From CAYXAA01 sp964462985 (GTDB lineage Bacteria; Pseudomonadota; Alphaproteobacteria; Rhizobiales; Stappiaceae): a stretch of DNA of 64,000 nt. The position numbers were made by a program, and so were the translations under genes. The stretch lies in contig CAYXAA010000015.1 in assembly GCA_964462985.1 (NCBI GenBank), forward strand, positions 26,737 to 90,736. The letters run 5' to 3'. Under the pieces are notes generated by a model that was not told the origin of the DNA, made no database searches, and saw only the letters and a program-made list of their open reading frames with translations. Every line of letters starts with the position of its first letter. Position 1 is the first letter of the stretch. This document shows positions 51,717 through 60,829 of the stretch, piece by piece.

Positions 51717-52476
51717 CACCCGCACCGTGTCGCAGATCGAGCACGATCTCCAGCGCGAGCGTGCCGAGCTCGCCTCCTCGCTGGAGGCGCTGCAGGAGCG
51801 CATCTCGATTGAAGGCATCACGCGGCAGATCACGGAACAGATCAGCCGCCACGGCGGCGACATCGGCCGGTCGGCGATGAATTCGGTCAAGGCCAACCCG
51901 CTGCCGCTCGCACTGACCGGCATCGGCCTCGCCTGGATGATGATGAATGACGTCCAGGGCAAACACGCCTCCAGCACTGCAAATGGCAGCGCGGCGACGA
52001 AGGACACCGGCTTGCGCTCGGATGGTCAGAGCATGGGCCATCGTGCCGCCGAGACCGCGGACGATCTGCGCGATCGAATGCGCCAGGGCACCGAGGAGCT
52101 GTCGGAAGCGGCGCGGGCCCGTGTTGTGGAGGCGCGCGAACGCGCCTACCGGGCCCGGCTCGAGGTCGAGCGCCGGACCGGGAACGCCGGACGGCAGATG
52201 GTCGAGCTCTTTAACGATCAGCCGATCGTGGCCGGTGCGCTGGCGCTCGCGCTCGGCGCTGCGCTCGGGACCACCATCCCGCGCACCAAGGCCGAGGATC
52301 AGGCACTCGGCGAGACCTCCGACCGGCTGTTCGAGGATGCCGAGCGCATCTTCCGCGACGAGGTCGAGAAGGCCAAACAGGCGACCGGCGGCCCCGAAGG
52401 ATCAAACCCCGCAGCCGGCGACGGGCAGGTCCCTGCAGACCGGCCTGTGCAGGACACGGAGATGGGCCGGTACTAG
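51706..52476 (+). CDS. DUF3618 domain-containing protein
   Basis: 256 residues. The N-terminal DUF3618 signature (SQIEHDLQRERAELASSLEA, LQERIS) is followed by a small hydrophobic patch (PLPLALTGIGLAWMMMND), a long charged helical/coiled-coil region (about 105-165) and a second hydrophobic segment (PIVAGALALALGAALGTTIP). It is the last gene of the four-gene set; all overlap or nearly touch. Possibly an envelope or stress function. Confidence 0.85.
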   Translation: MSTDTRTVSQIEHDLQRERAELASSLEALQERISIEGITRQITEQISRHGGDIGRSAMNSVKANPLPLALTGIGLAWMMMNDVQGKHASSTANGSAATKDTGLRSDGQSMGHRAAETADDLRDRMRQGTEELSEAARARVVEARERAYRARLEVERRTGNAGRQMVELFNDQPIVAGALALALGAALGTTIPRTKAEDQALGETSDRLFEDAERIFRDEVEKAKQATGGPEGSNPAAGDGQVPADRPVQDTEMGRY

Positions 52477-52555
52477 CTCAGGTACTCCGCACCGCAGCAC
52501 ATTGGCCGATCAGCTCCGGACGGTCGACCGCTTGGTCGATCGCCCGCGCGCAGCT

Positions 52556-54100
52556 TCAGTCCGCCGTCTCGTAAAGACCGGAGGCGGCCGACGTCAGGGC
52601 GGCGCGGGAGTCGGGGCGGAAGTACATCATGTGCCCGCCCTCCAGCACCTCGACCCGCATCGGTCTTGCATTCGCCAGCGATGCCACCTGCTCGGTCAGA
52701 TAGCGCGCCGTCATGTAGGGTGTGACGAGATCAGCGGTGCCCGAGACCAACAGAACGCCAAGATCCGGGTTGAGCGCGCGGGCCTGCTGCAGGTCGTCCA
52801 TCACCCCGGCATAGCCTTGCGACGGCCCGATGCCGTAGTCCCAGTGGCGGGAGACCTGCCGGTTGAGCACGCGGTAGCTCACGTCGGTGCGATATCCCAG
52901 CTCCTCGCGGACATAGGTCACGAACGCGGAATTGAGCACCGGAATGCTTCGGCCGAGCACCGGGTCCGGACCGCGGCGCCCGCGGCCGCGCCCCGGGTCC
53001 GCCGCCGCGATGGTGGCGTCGTAGAGGCTGAGGACCTTGCCCGTATCGCGTCGGAACTCCCGGACGAAGACCCCCGTCGGGATCCGGGCGAAATGGCGTT
53101 CGACGAGCGCAACCGGCAGGCCGGTGATCTCGGCAACCTTGGCGCTTGCCGCCCGTCCACCCTCCTCCAGCCCGCTCGCCAGCGCGATGAGATAGTCCGT
53201 GAGCGCATAGCGCTCGACCTCGGCGAGCCGCTGCTTCAGCGCCTCGCCGGTAACGCCCTCGCTCTGCAGCCTGGCCGCGGCGAGCGACGGCAGCTCCAGC
53301 GCCCAATGCAGCAGATCGAAGGAATCGGGCCGGATCAGCGCAAATTCCAACGCTGGCGAGATCAGCGCAACCCCGCGCGGAGTGATGCCGATCTCCTCCT
53401 GCAGCGTCCTTGCGAGCAGCGCAACGCGAAAGCCGCCGTAGCTCTCACCAGCAAGATAGACCGGCGCCCCGGTCCGCCCGGTCTTGGCGAGATAGAGCCG
53501 GATGAAGGCGCCGAGCGCCTCAGCATCCTGCTTGACGCCCCAGAAACTCTTCTCTTCGGTGCCCGGCGCCGCCCGGCTGTAGCCCGTTCCCACCGGGTCG
53601 ACGAAGACCAGGTCGGTCATCGGCAGCCAGGTGTCGGGATTATCCGCAAGCCGCTGCGGCGGCGGCAGGAAGCCGCCATCCTCCGCCGTCACCAGCACCC
53701 GCGGTCCCAGCGCACCAAGATGCAGGTAGACCGCCGATGCGCCTGGACCGCCGTTGAAGACGAAGGTGATCGGGCGCTCGGCCGGGGCTTTGCCCGGATC
53801 GGCCGAGCCCTCGCCGCCGGCCGGCTCGGCCACCAGGTCATAGGCGACATGGAACACTTCCGCCGCGACGGCGCCATTGCCGGCAAGCAAAGGCAACGTC
53901 CCGGCGGTCGCGCGATAGGCGAGCGTCCGCCCGCCGACCGTGATCCGATGTTCGCTCGTCACCGGCTCCGGCAGCAGCGACAGCACGCCGCCCGCCGGCG
54001 CCGCACGCTCCTCGGCAACGACGGACGGTGCCAATCCGGCCCCAAGCGGCAGCAACAGCGCGAAGGCAAGCGCAACGGTCGTCAGAATACGCGGCATCAC
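52556..54100 (-). CDS. S10 family serine carboxypeptidase-like peptidase
   Basis: 514 residues with a signal peptide (TTVALAFALLLPLGAGLAPS). Alpha/beta-hydrolase fold with the S10 markers FNGGPGASAVYLHLGALGP (oxyanion region), GESYGGFR (nucleophile Ser), SGTADLVTPY (Asp) and EGGHMMYFR (His). It should remove C-terminal residues from peptides in the periplasm. The sequence is complete. Confidence 0.92.
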   Translation of the reverse strand: MMPRILTTVALAFALLLPLGAGLAPSVVAEERAAPAGGVLSLLPEPVTSEHRITVGGRTLAYRATAGTLPLLAGNGAVAAEVFHVAYDLVAEPAGGEGSADPGKAPAERPITFVFNGGPGASAVYLHLGALGPRVLVTAEDGGFLPPPQRLADNPDTWLPMTDLVFVDPVGTGYSRAAPGTEEKSFWGVKQDAEALGAFIRLYLAKTGRTGAPVYLAGESYGGFRVALLARTLQEEIGITPRGVALISPALEFALIRPDSFDLLHWALELPSLAAARLQSEGVTGEALKQRLAEVERYALTDYLIALASGLEEGGRAASAKVAEITGLPVALVERHFARIPTGVFVREFRRDTGKVLSLYDATIAAADPGRGRGRRGPDPVLGRSIPVLNSAFVTYVREELGYRTDVSYRVLNRQVSRHWDYGIGPSQGYAGVMDDLQQARALNPDLGVLLVSGTADLVTPYMTARYLTEQVASLANARPMRVEVLEGGHMMYFRPDSRAALTSAASGLYETAD

Positions 54101-54309
54101 TGTCTCCGATCGCCCCCGCCGACCTTGCTATCACGCGAAGACGGCGCATCAAATCACGGTGGGGTGAGCGGGAAGCCGTAGGACCCGACAATGCGCCTGA
54201 GGTCTCTGACTGCTGCACAGCCCTTCTTTCCACGGAGAGCTGGGAAGCGCGAACGGCCGGATGAGAGGTCGCCGCAAACCGGTTGCACGGACCCGTCCCG
54301 ATCCGCCGC

Positions 54310-55215
54310 TCACTGCAGCTGCGGCTTCCACAGATAGGAATTGCGGTCGGCCGAGCGCACCCGCAACCAGGCCTCACGGCCGTCGCGAACGATGCGGAGC
54401 GGCACCTCGGTGCCGGCGGGGCCGGCACTCCAGAGCTTGCGGTAGAAGTCGGCCAGCCCCTCGACGCCGGCATTGCGGACGTCGGAGATGACATCGCCCT
54501 GACGCAGGCCCGCCTTGTCGGCTGGCCCGCCGTCTGCCACGCTCATGACCACGACCTCGCCGTCGCTTTCGGCGGTGAAGACGCCGAGCCACGGCCGCGG
54601 CGGCCGGGCCGCCTGTCCCTGCCTCACCAGGTCGTCGAGAATCGGTCGGAGCAGATCGATCGGCACGGCCATGTTGATGTCGGCGACCTCCCCACCCGCG
54701 ATCATCTGCAGCGAAAGCGAGCCGATACCGACCAGCCGGCCGCTGGTGTCGAACAGCCCCGCCCCGCCCCAGGACGGGTGAGCCGGAGCGGTGAAGATCG
54801 CGTCGTCGATGAGATATTCCCAGTAGCCGGCGAACTCCTGCCGGGCCACCACCTCGGCCTCGATCATCTGGCCGAGGCCGTCGGCCAGCACGACAGGCAT
54901 GCCGACCTCCTGCTCGGCCGAGCGCCCCAGCGGCACCGCCGGCAGATCGAGCGGCCCCAGCGCCTGCACCAGGCCGAAGCCCGTCTCCTGATCGTACGCC
55001 GCGACATGACCGGCCACGACGCGGCCGTCACGCGCGGTCAGCCAGACCTCCTCGGCTTCCGTAATCAGATAGCCGATTGTCAGCACCAGTCCCTTGCCGC
55101 CGATGACGACGCCGCTTCCCTCGCGCCGCGTGCCCAGCGTCGATGCGGTGAAAGCATCCTCCGGGATGGAGGTGCGCAGGGCGACCACGGAATGAAGGAT
55201 GCGATCGATGCTCAT
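54310..55215 (-). CDS. HtrA/DegP-like S1C protein with degenerate catalytic triad, plus PDZ
   Basis: 301 residues: trypsin-like domain (about 1-195) and one PDZ (about 205-295, GLRQGDVISDVRNAGVEGLA). Against the HtrA pattern, the His of LTNAHV is Tyr49 (VLTIGYLI), the Asp of TDLA is Gly79 (ETGFGLVQ) and the Ser of NSGG is Trp (PSWGGAGL). All three catalytic residues are missing, so it is probably a non-proteolytic chaperone, scaffold or regulator. No signal peptide is visible. Confidence 0.8.
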   Translation of the reverse strand: MSIDRILHSVVALRTSIPEDAFTASTLGTRREGSGVVIGGKGLVLTIGYLITEAEEVWLTARDGRVVAGHVAAYDQETGFGLVQALGPLDLPAVPLGRSAEQEVGMPVVLADGLGQMIEAEVVARQEFAGYWEYLIDDAIFTAPAHPSWGGAGLFDTSGRLVGIGSLSLQMIAGGEVADINMAVPIDLLRPILDDLVRQGQAARPPRPWLGVFTAESDGEVVVMSVADGGPADKAGLRQGDVISDVRNAGVEGLADFYRKLWSAGPAGTEVPLRIVRDGREAWLRVRSADRNSYLWKPQLQ

Positions 55216-55651
55216 GACAGACGTTCCCTGGCAAATCTACATCGGCTCAACGCGCCCGGCTCCCGGAAGGTTCATCCATGAGGCGGAGCCGAAGGGCGGC
55301 TGGCCCTGACGGGAATTTAGGGCATCCGGCAATGGCTTGCGAGAGCCGGCGGATCGGCGCCGGCATCGTCGGCTCCATCCAAGCGGCGGCGATAAAGTGA
55401 ACCTCTGCTTGGCGCCCACTCCGCCTGACGTCTTCGGCGTTCATGCACCCGCCTCGCAGACCGTGCTGAGGCGCGGACGACGCCTTCTGCATCGCGCACC
55501 GGGCGAAGCACTGACCGGTCTTTCGCCGTCGGCCCGTTCTGGTTTTCTCATCTACCTGACGGCGATCAGGGAAAATAACCGCCGCTGAAGGCTGTCATTT
55601 CATCCCGTTCCGCTAGGGTAATGTGCGCCTGTCACGGAGGGATTTCTGGGA
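55216..55651. other. Intergenic region between the HtrA-like and SGNH genes
   Basis: About 435 nt between divergent genes; must contain promoters for both. A GAGCCGGC...GCCGGC hairpin occurs near 55343. No ORF or repeat is supported. AGGGATTTCTGGGA precedes the SGNH start. Confidence 0.4.
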
Positions 55652-57022
55652 ATGCGGACGGGACGGATTGGCGGACAGCGGATCGCGGCCTTGATCCTGT
55701 CGTCGCCGGTGGCCGGCTATTTCCTTGCCACCGCCGGCTTTGCGATCCTGAACTATTCCGACTACGGCGCCGCGACGCCCCAGTTTCTCCGCTACATCGC
55801 CGTCCCGATGCTGCTGGCCTCGCTCCTTATCCTTTCGGCCGTGTTCCTGAAACCGCGGCTGGCGGTGCGCGTCGGCAGCTATGCGCTCGCCGTACTTGCC
55901 GCATTCTTCACCGTGGAATCGATCCTGACCTACCGCATGCTGAAGGTGCGGCTGGCGATGCTGGGCCAGATCTCCGAGTCCGAACGGGCCGCCATGAACG
56001 AGAAGGTCGTGCGCGGCTTCACCCTGAAGCGGATCAACACCCTCGCCGGCACCGAGCGGCTGTCGTCGGCGGTGCTGTCCGCAATTCCCGGATCCGAGGT
56101 GCTTTTGTGCACAAAGGGTGGGGCGGTCGTCGACTATTCGGCCGACCGGTTCGGCTTTGCCAACGAAAACAGCGTCTACACCCGCACGATCGACGTGCTG
56201 GTCGTTGGCGATTCCTTCGTCGAGGGCCTCTGCCTCGACCCGCCGCAGAGCATGGTCAGCCAGATGCGGCGCGCGGGACTGAATGCCGTCGGCATGGGAA
56301 TGCGCGGCAACGGCCCGCTGCTGGAGCTGGCGACGATCGGCCGCTACGGACCGGCTCTGAAGCCGCCGCTGGTCGTCATGGCATTCTTCGAAGGCAACGA
56401 CTGGGAAAACCTCGCTCGGAGCCTCGACTATCCCTGGCTCGCAGAGACACTGCGCGATGGCGCGGATTTCGGCTCGCCGCAGATGCCGGACACAAGCCTC
56501 AGCCGCGTCCGCCAGGCCATGCGCCAGGTCTCCGACAGCGAGGTCAGCGTGGCAGACGTGATCGCGGGCACTGCGCTGGTACGCAACTTCTTTGCCCTGC
56601 AGCTCACCGGAACGGCGCTCGGCCTGATCTATCCGAAGGTGCATGGCGAGATCCCGCAGTACCGCGACGTCCTGCTCCGGGCCCGGCAGGTGACGCAGTC
56701 GTGGGGCGGTCAGTTCGTCCTGCTCTACATTCCGCAAACCGATCGCTTCCTCGGCGTCCTGCCCACCGATTTCGTGTTCGACCAGCTCCGCACCAGGGTG
56801 CTGAAGGCGGCCGAGGAGGCCGGAGTCGAGGTGCTCGACCTGGTGCCGGTGTTCCACGGCGAGCCGAACCCGGCGCGGTTCTATGCCGCCGACGGCCATT
56901 TCAGCGCGGAAGGGTCGCGGTTCATCGCCGGCTGGCTCGCCGACCGTCTGAAGCTCACCCGCAAGCGGCTGGACCGCCTGACGGGGGTGGCCGGCCACGG
57001 TGACCCGCTGGACAGGCCATAA
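55652..57022 (+). CDS. Membrane-anchored SGNH/GDSL hydrolase-like protein
   Basis: 456 residues. Three N-terminal membrane helices (about 10-32, 45-65, 74-95). SGNH fold from about 175: block I LVVGDSFVEG (Ser nucleophile), a Gly in MGMRGNGPLLE (block II/III), Asn in FEGNDWEN (block III) and block V ADGHFSAEG (Asp-x-x-His). All four block residues are present, so an esterase or acyltransferase/deacetylase on an extracellular glycan is likely. It faces the carbamoyltransferase cassette convergently. Confidence 0.88.
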   Translation: MRTGRIGGQRIAALILSSPVAGYFLATAGFAILNYSDYGAATPQFLRYIAVPMLLASLLILSAVFLKPRLAVRVGSYALAVLAAFFTVESILTYRMLKVRLAMLGQISESERAAMNEKVVRGFTLKRINTLAGTERLSSAVLSAIPGSEVLLCTKGGAVVDYSADRFGFANENSVYTRTIDVLVVGDSFVEGLCLDPPQSMVSQMRRAGLNAVGMGMRGNGPLLELATIGRYGPALKPPLVVMAFFEGNDWENLARSLDYPWLAETLRDGADFGSPQMPDTSLSRVRQAMRQVSDSEVSVADVIAGTALVRNFFALQLTGTALGLIYPKVHGEIPQYRDVLLRARQVTQSWGGQFVLLYIPQTDRFLGVLPTDFVFDQLRTRVLKAAEEAGVEVLDLVPVFHGEPNPARFYAADGHFSAEGSRFIAGWLADRLKLTRKRLDRLTGVAGHGDPLDRP

Positions 57023-57084
57023 CGCCGGGCGGCGCGGTCAGGTCAGCCCCTCGCAAAGGCCGTCCCCACCCTTGTCCGCGCGCG

Positions 57085-57489
57085 TCAGAACGCGGGAGCC
57101 CCCACCCTGCGCCGCTGCACCCCGAGGGCCGGCCTCCGGTCGTCAAAGGCGAAGGCCGGCGGTCGCACCCGGCCGGCGCGTCCGGGCTGCGCTCCGAGGC
57201 AGCGCATCACGGCACGGAACCGCTCCGTGGCGTAGATCACCCGATCGGCCATGGCGAGCGGTTCGCGCAGCCTCTCGACGTCGGCGATGTCGATGTAGAG
57301 CACGCCAGGGATGAAGATCGGAAACCGGGCGACGATCGGGTCGAGGATGCGGTCCATCTCGACCGGCGAGATGCCGTTCAGCACGAACCAGACCTGCTCG
57401 AACTGGCTGATCTCGTAGGCGGCAAAGATCAGCCGCTCGGGAAGCCGGTTCCCGGTGCGGGCTATCTCGATGACCACGCCGGCGCCCAT
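57085..57489 (-). CDS. Small protein of unknown function downstream of the carbamoyltransferase
   Basis: 134 residues from an ATG with GGAGTGAAG upstream. The first 95 residues look like folded protein (LIFAAYEISQFEQVWFVLNG, RFPIFIPGVLYIDIADVERL, VIYATERFRAVM); the last 35 are Arg/Pro-rich. The core resembles part of a glycosyltransferase-type Rossmann domain, but too little is present to assign it. It lies 67 nt after the carbamoyltransferase on the same strand and may be a truncated gene. Confidence 0.5.
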   Translation of the reverse strand: MGAGVVIEIARTGNRLPERLIFAAYEISQFEQVWFVLNGISPVEMDRILDPIVARFPIFIPGVLYIDIADVERLREPLAMADRVIYATERFRAVMRCLGAQPGRAGRVRPPAFAFDDRRPALGVQRRRVGAPAF

Positions 57490-57556
57490 TCTTCACTCCG
57501 ACCGGTTGGCACGCGCTGGATCAGCCCGGATGTCCTGCCGGCCCCGTCCGGCGCGA

Positions 57557-59389
57557 TCAGTCCGGGAGGAAGGCGTTCTTGTAGTCCGCCTTGAGATGCT
57601 CGGGCTGGTCTTGCTTGCGCAGGATGCAATTGCCGACGACGAGGCGGTCGATCTCCGTCCCCATGAAGCAGCGGAACGCGTCCTCCGGGGTGCAGACGAT
57701 CGGCTCGCCGCGCACGTTGAAGCTGGTGTTGACCAGGATCGGGCAGCCCGTCTTCGCCTTGAACGCGCTGAGCAGATCCCAGTAGCGTGGATTGGTGTCG
57801 CGGTGGACGGTCTGGATCCGAGCCGAATAGTCGACATGGGTGACCGCCGGGATGTCGGACCGGACCACGTTGAGCCGGTCGATGCCGAACAGCCTGGTGT
57901 CTTCGCTGTTCGGCAGCCGGCGGCGGTCGGAATGGACGTCGGCGACCAGCAGCATGTAGGGACTGTCTGTGTCGAGCTCGAACCAGTCGGCGACGTCCTC
58001 GCGCAGCACCGACGGGGCGAACGGGCGGAAGCTCTCGCGGAACTTGACCTTGAGGTTCAGCGTGCGCTGCATCCTCGGCGAACGCGGGTCGCCGAGGATC
58101 GACCGGCCGCCGAGCGCACGCGGGCCGAATTCCATCCGGCCCTGGAACCAGCCGACGGCGAGCCCGTCCGCAAGCCCGTCGGCGGTCGAGGAAATCACCT
58201 CGTTGTCCGCTGCGGTGGTGAAGTGCGCGCCGGCACCGGCGAGGCGCCCCTCGATTTCGGCTTGGGAGAACGCGGGCCCGAGATAGGCGCCGCGCATGGC
58301 ATCGCCCGCGCCCGAGACCACCCGCTCCCTGCCCTCGAACATGTGGTAGGCCGCGAGCGCCGCACCGAGGGCCCCGCCGGCATCGCCGGCCGCGGGCTGG
58401 ACCCAGATGTCGTCGAACAGGCCCTCGCGGTGCAGCTTGCCATTGGCGACGCAGTTGAGCGCGACGCCACCGGCAAGGCACAGCCGGCCCCGTCCGTTCT
58501 CGCGGGCGAGCGACCGGCACATCTTCAGCACGATCTCCTCGGTCACCCATTGGACCGAGGCGGCAAGGTCCATGTGGCGCTGCTCGAGCGGCTCCGACGG
58601 CTGCCGCGGCGGCCCGCCGAACAGCGTGTCGAACCGCTCGTTGGTCATCGTCAGGCCGGTGCAGTAGTCGAAATAGTCCATGTTGAGTCGGTAGGAGCCG
58701 TCGGCCTTGACGTCGATGAGGTGGTCGAGGATCAGCGAGGTGTATTTCGGCACGCCGTAGGGCGCGAGTCCCATTACCTTGTATTCGCCGGAATTGACCC
58801 GGAACCCGGTGTAGTAGGTGAAGGCCGAATAGAGCAGGCCGAGCGAGTGCGGGAAGTGGATCTCCCTGTCGATCGCGATCCGGTTGCCGGTGCCGCGCCC
58901 GACCGAGGTGGTCGCCCATTCGCCGACACCGTCCATCGTCAGGATCAGCGCCTCGTCGAACGGCGAAGGATAGAACGCGCTGGCGGCGTGGCTGAGGTGG
59001 TGCTCGGTGAAGAGCAGGCTGCCGTCCCACCTGCGGCCGCCGAGGCGCGACAGTTCCTTGCGGATCAGGCTCTTCTGGAACAGCTTCTCCTTGGTCCAGA
59101 CCGGCAGCGCTTGGCGGAACGAGGCAAAGCCGCGCGGCGCGAAGGCAACATAGGTCTCCAGCAGCCGCTCGAACTTCAGGAACGGCTTGTCGTAGAACGC
59201 GATGTGGTCGATGCCGTCCACGCCGGTGCCGGCCTTCTCGAGGCACCAGCGCACGGCGTTTTCCGGAAAACGCGGGTCGTGCTTGCGCCGGGTGAACCGC
59301 TCCTCCTGGGCCGCGGCAACGATCTCGCCGTCCTCGACCAGCACCGCGGCGCTGTCGTGGTAGAAGGCGGAAATCCCGAGCACCCGCAT
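57557..59389 (-). CDS. Carbamoyltransferase (NodU/CmcH/TobZ family)
   Basis: 610 residues. The N-terminal ASKHA/Kae1-like domain has the metal-binding histidines in EHHLSHAASAFYPSPFDEAL and nucleotide-binding turns (LTMDGVGEWATTSVG, LAGGVALNCVANGK). The C-terminal YrdC-like carbamoyltransferase region has RMEFGPRALGGRSILGDPRS and VNTSFNVRGEPIV. It should make carbamoyl-AMP from carbamoyl phosphate and ATP and move the carbamoyl group to an acceptor hydroxyl, probably a sugar. The acceptor is not known. It follows the DUF5989 gene by 10 nt. Confidence 0.93.
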   Translation of the reverse strand: MRVLGISAFYHDSAAVLVEDGEIVAAAQEERFTRRKHDPRFPENAVRWCLEKAGTGVDGIDHIAFYDKPFLKFERLLETYVAFAPRGFASFRQALPVWTKEKLFQKSLIRKELSRLGGRRWDGSLLFTEHHLSHAASAFYPSPFDEALILTMDGVGEWATTSVGRGTGNRIAIDREIHFPHSLGLLYSAFTYYTGFRVNSGEYKVMGLAPYGVPKYTSLILDHLIDVKADGSYRLNMDYFDYCTGLTMTNERFDTLFGGPPRQPSEPLEQRHMDLAASVQWVTEEIVLKMCRSLARENGRGRLCLAGGVALNCVANGKLHREGLFDDIWVQPAAGDAGGALGAALAAYHMFEGRERVVSGAGDAMRGAYLGPAFSQAEIEGRLAGAGAHFTTAADNEVISSTADGLADGLAVGWFQGRMEFGPRALGGRSILGDPRSPRMQRTLNLKVKFRESFRPFAPSVLREDVADWFELDTDSPYMLLVADVHSDRRRLPNSEDTRLFGIDRLNVVRSDIPAVTHVDYSARIQTVHRDTNPRYWDLLSAFKAKTGCPILVNTSFNVRGEPIVCTPEDAFRCFMGTEIDRLVVGNCILRKQDQPEHLKADYKNAFLPD

Positions 59390-59399
59390 CGGCCCCGCC

Positions 59400-59549
59400 T
59401 CAGAAGATCGTGTAGATGAAGGGAGCCACCGCCGTTCCCTGGGTCAGGACGAGCAGGCCGCCGATCGTAATCGACACCACCATGGCCGGCCCAAGCCAAT
59501 ATTTCCTGCGCACCCGCATGAAGCGCCAAAAATCGCTGATGATCTCCAT
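59400..59549 (-). CDS. DUF5989 family small membrane protein, 49 aa
   Basis: 49 residues from an ATG preceded by AAAGGAACGCGCG: MEIISDFWRFMRVRRKYWLG, then one membrane helix and the end GTAVAPFIYTIF. The FWxFMRxRRKYWLxP pattern is the DUF5989 signature. Such mini-proteins are encoded between SxtJ-like and carbamoyltransferase genes. Function unknown. Confidence 0.85.
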   Translation of the reverse strand: MEIISDFWRFMRVRRKYWLGPAMVVSITIGGLLVLTQGTAVAPFIYTIF

Positions 59550-59562
59550 TCGCGCGTTCCTT

Positions 59563-59985
59563 TCAGAAGGGCTGCCTCATCGACTCCGGCTCCGGGCCCG
59601 GCGGCTCGCGGGGGATCCAGTAGCTGTCTGCGCCCGGCACGGCCTTCAGCCGCAACAGGTCGCGCCGCATCAGCCGGAAGATCAGTCCGGTCGGGGTGAT
59701 CACGCCGAAGAAGATGATGCCGAGGATGAGAGGGTTTGTGACTCGCTGCAGCAGTTCGCCGAAGCGCAGCCAAGCCCGGTTGAGCGGCCTCAGCAGATCG
59801 GGCGCGGCCACGGCGACCGCCGCGAACGCCGCCGCAACCGCCACCGCCCACCACCGCGGCGGTGCCAGCCGGACCAGCGGCAGCAGCGCCACAACGAGGA
59901 ACACCGCCGCAAAGGTCCACCCGAACGCCCGATCGGACCCCGTCGGGACAGTCGCAGCCTGTGTGGGCTCGTGCGGGGAAGCCAT
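59563..59985 (-). CDS. SxtJ family membrane protein
   Basis: 140 residues from the ATG at 59985 (a TTG 6 nt upstream is possible). Two or three hydrophobic segments (about 20-40, 45-65, 80-105), then a conserved RRDLLRLKAVPGADSYWIPR end typical of SxtJ-like proteins. SxtJ genes occur beside carbamoyltransferases in saxitoxin clusters and in many bacterial glycan-type loci. It is the first gene of the minus-strand set, with DUF5989 starting 13 nt later. Confidence 0.85.
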   Translation of the reverse strand: MASPHEPTQAATVPTGSDRAFGWTFAAVFLVVALLPLVRLAPPRWWAVAVAAAFAAVAVAAPDLLRPLNRAWLRFGELLQRVTNPLILGIIFFGVITPTGLIFRLMRRDLLRLKAVPGADSYWIPREPPGPEPESMRQPF

Positions 59986-60424
59986 GCTCAAAACCGCTTA
60001 AGAATGACTAAGGCAAAGGTCTGCCGCTCATCGTAAGGCAGTTGCCGCGCGCGGCCAGACAGGGTTTTCCGCGGGGGATTTCGGTGCCGCGACGAGGGGT
60101 TGAACGCGCGTGACCACGGCTGATTGGCGGCGTCCCGGTGCACGGTGTCGGGCAAAGACGCGCATGGGGAAAAGCCTGACCGCGCGGGGACCAGGCTGCG
60201 GGACCTTGACCGTGACGGCGCTTTGCCATCGGCCGCACCGGCCAGGGCCGCAGCCCGGGCCGACAGGAAGGCGCCCAGGCGGCTTGACTGCCGGCTCGGG
60301 GCGCAAGGTGGTCAGCGATACGCCAATGATGCCAACCTCGCGGGAGGATCTGGAGGAGATTGGGTGTGGTAATCTCTCCGGCTCAAAACGCCGGATGCTT
60401 CTTAGGTTCCGGAGACGGTCCCGA
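59986..60424. other. Intergenic region upstream of the SxtJ/carbamoyltransferase set
   Basis: About 440 nt. It should hold the promoter of the minus-strand cassette. Many overlapping ORFs are possible in both directions, but none shows a domain or a convincing ribosome-binding site. No repeat was found. Confidence 0.4.
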
Positions 60425-60829
60425 TTACAAGGGCATGTCTTGCAGCATTGCCGGCAGAGCGATTGCAAGACCTACAGTCCAGATCGCCCAGCCTGCCAGG
60501 ATGAGGATGTCCCCGATTGTCCGGGCAGTGGGCGCCGTCGTGGCGACGATGCCGCTGAGCCGCCGACTTTCCAGCCATGTCGCCAGACGCGTCCAGAACA
60601 CCGTCTGGAAGCCGATAATGCTGCGCACCATAAGTGCCAGAGCCGTATAGGCCGCCAGCAGCACGAGACCGAAGAAGATTGTCAGGTATGGGACCCGTAT
60701 CGAAGGAGGGAATTCCGGCCCCAGGAAGGCTTCCAGGGCATTTCCGACAATGAGCATGAATATCAAGGAAAGGACGGCCCCCCCGCAAACAAAAGCAAAA
60801 GTTCTCGTGGTCGGCAGCCTCAAGCGCAT
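60425..60829 (-). CDS. Small polytopic membrane protein, unknown
   Basis: 134 residues from the ATG at 60829, preceded by GGGAGAGGCG. Three to four membrane helices (about 11-32, 46-68, around 100-130). The loop RSIIGFQTVFWTRLATWLES separates them. Not recognised. It is an isolated gene with clear hydrophobic periodicity, so the frame is credible. Confidence 0.65.
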   Translation of the reverse strand: MRLRLPTTRTFAFVCGGAVLSLIFMLIVGNALEAFLGPEFPPSIRVPYLTIFFGLVLLAAYTALALMVRSIIGFQTVFWTRLATWLESRRLSGIVATTAPTARTIGDILILAGWAIWTVGLAIALPAMLQDMPL

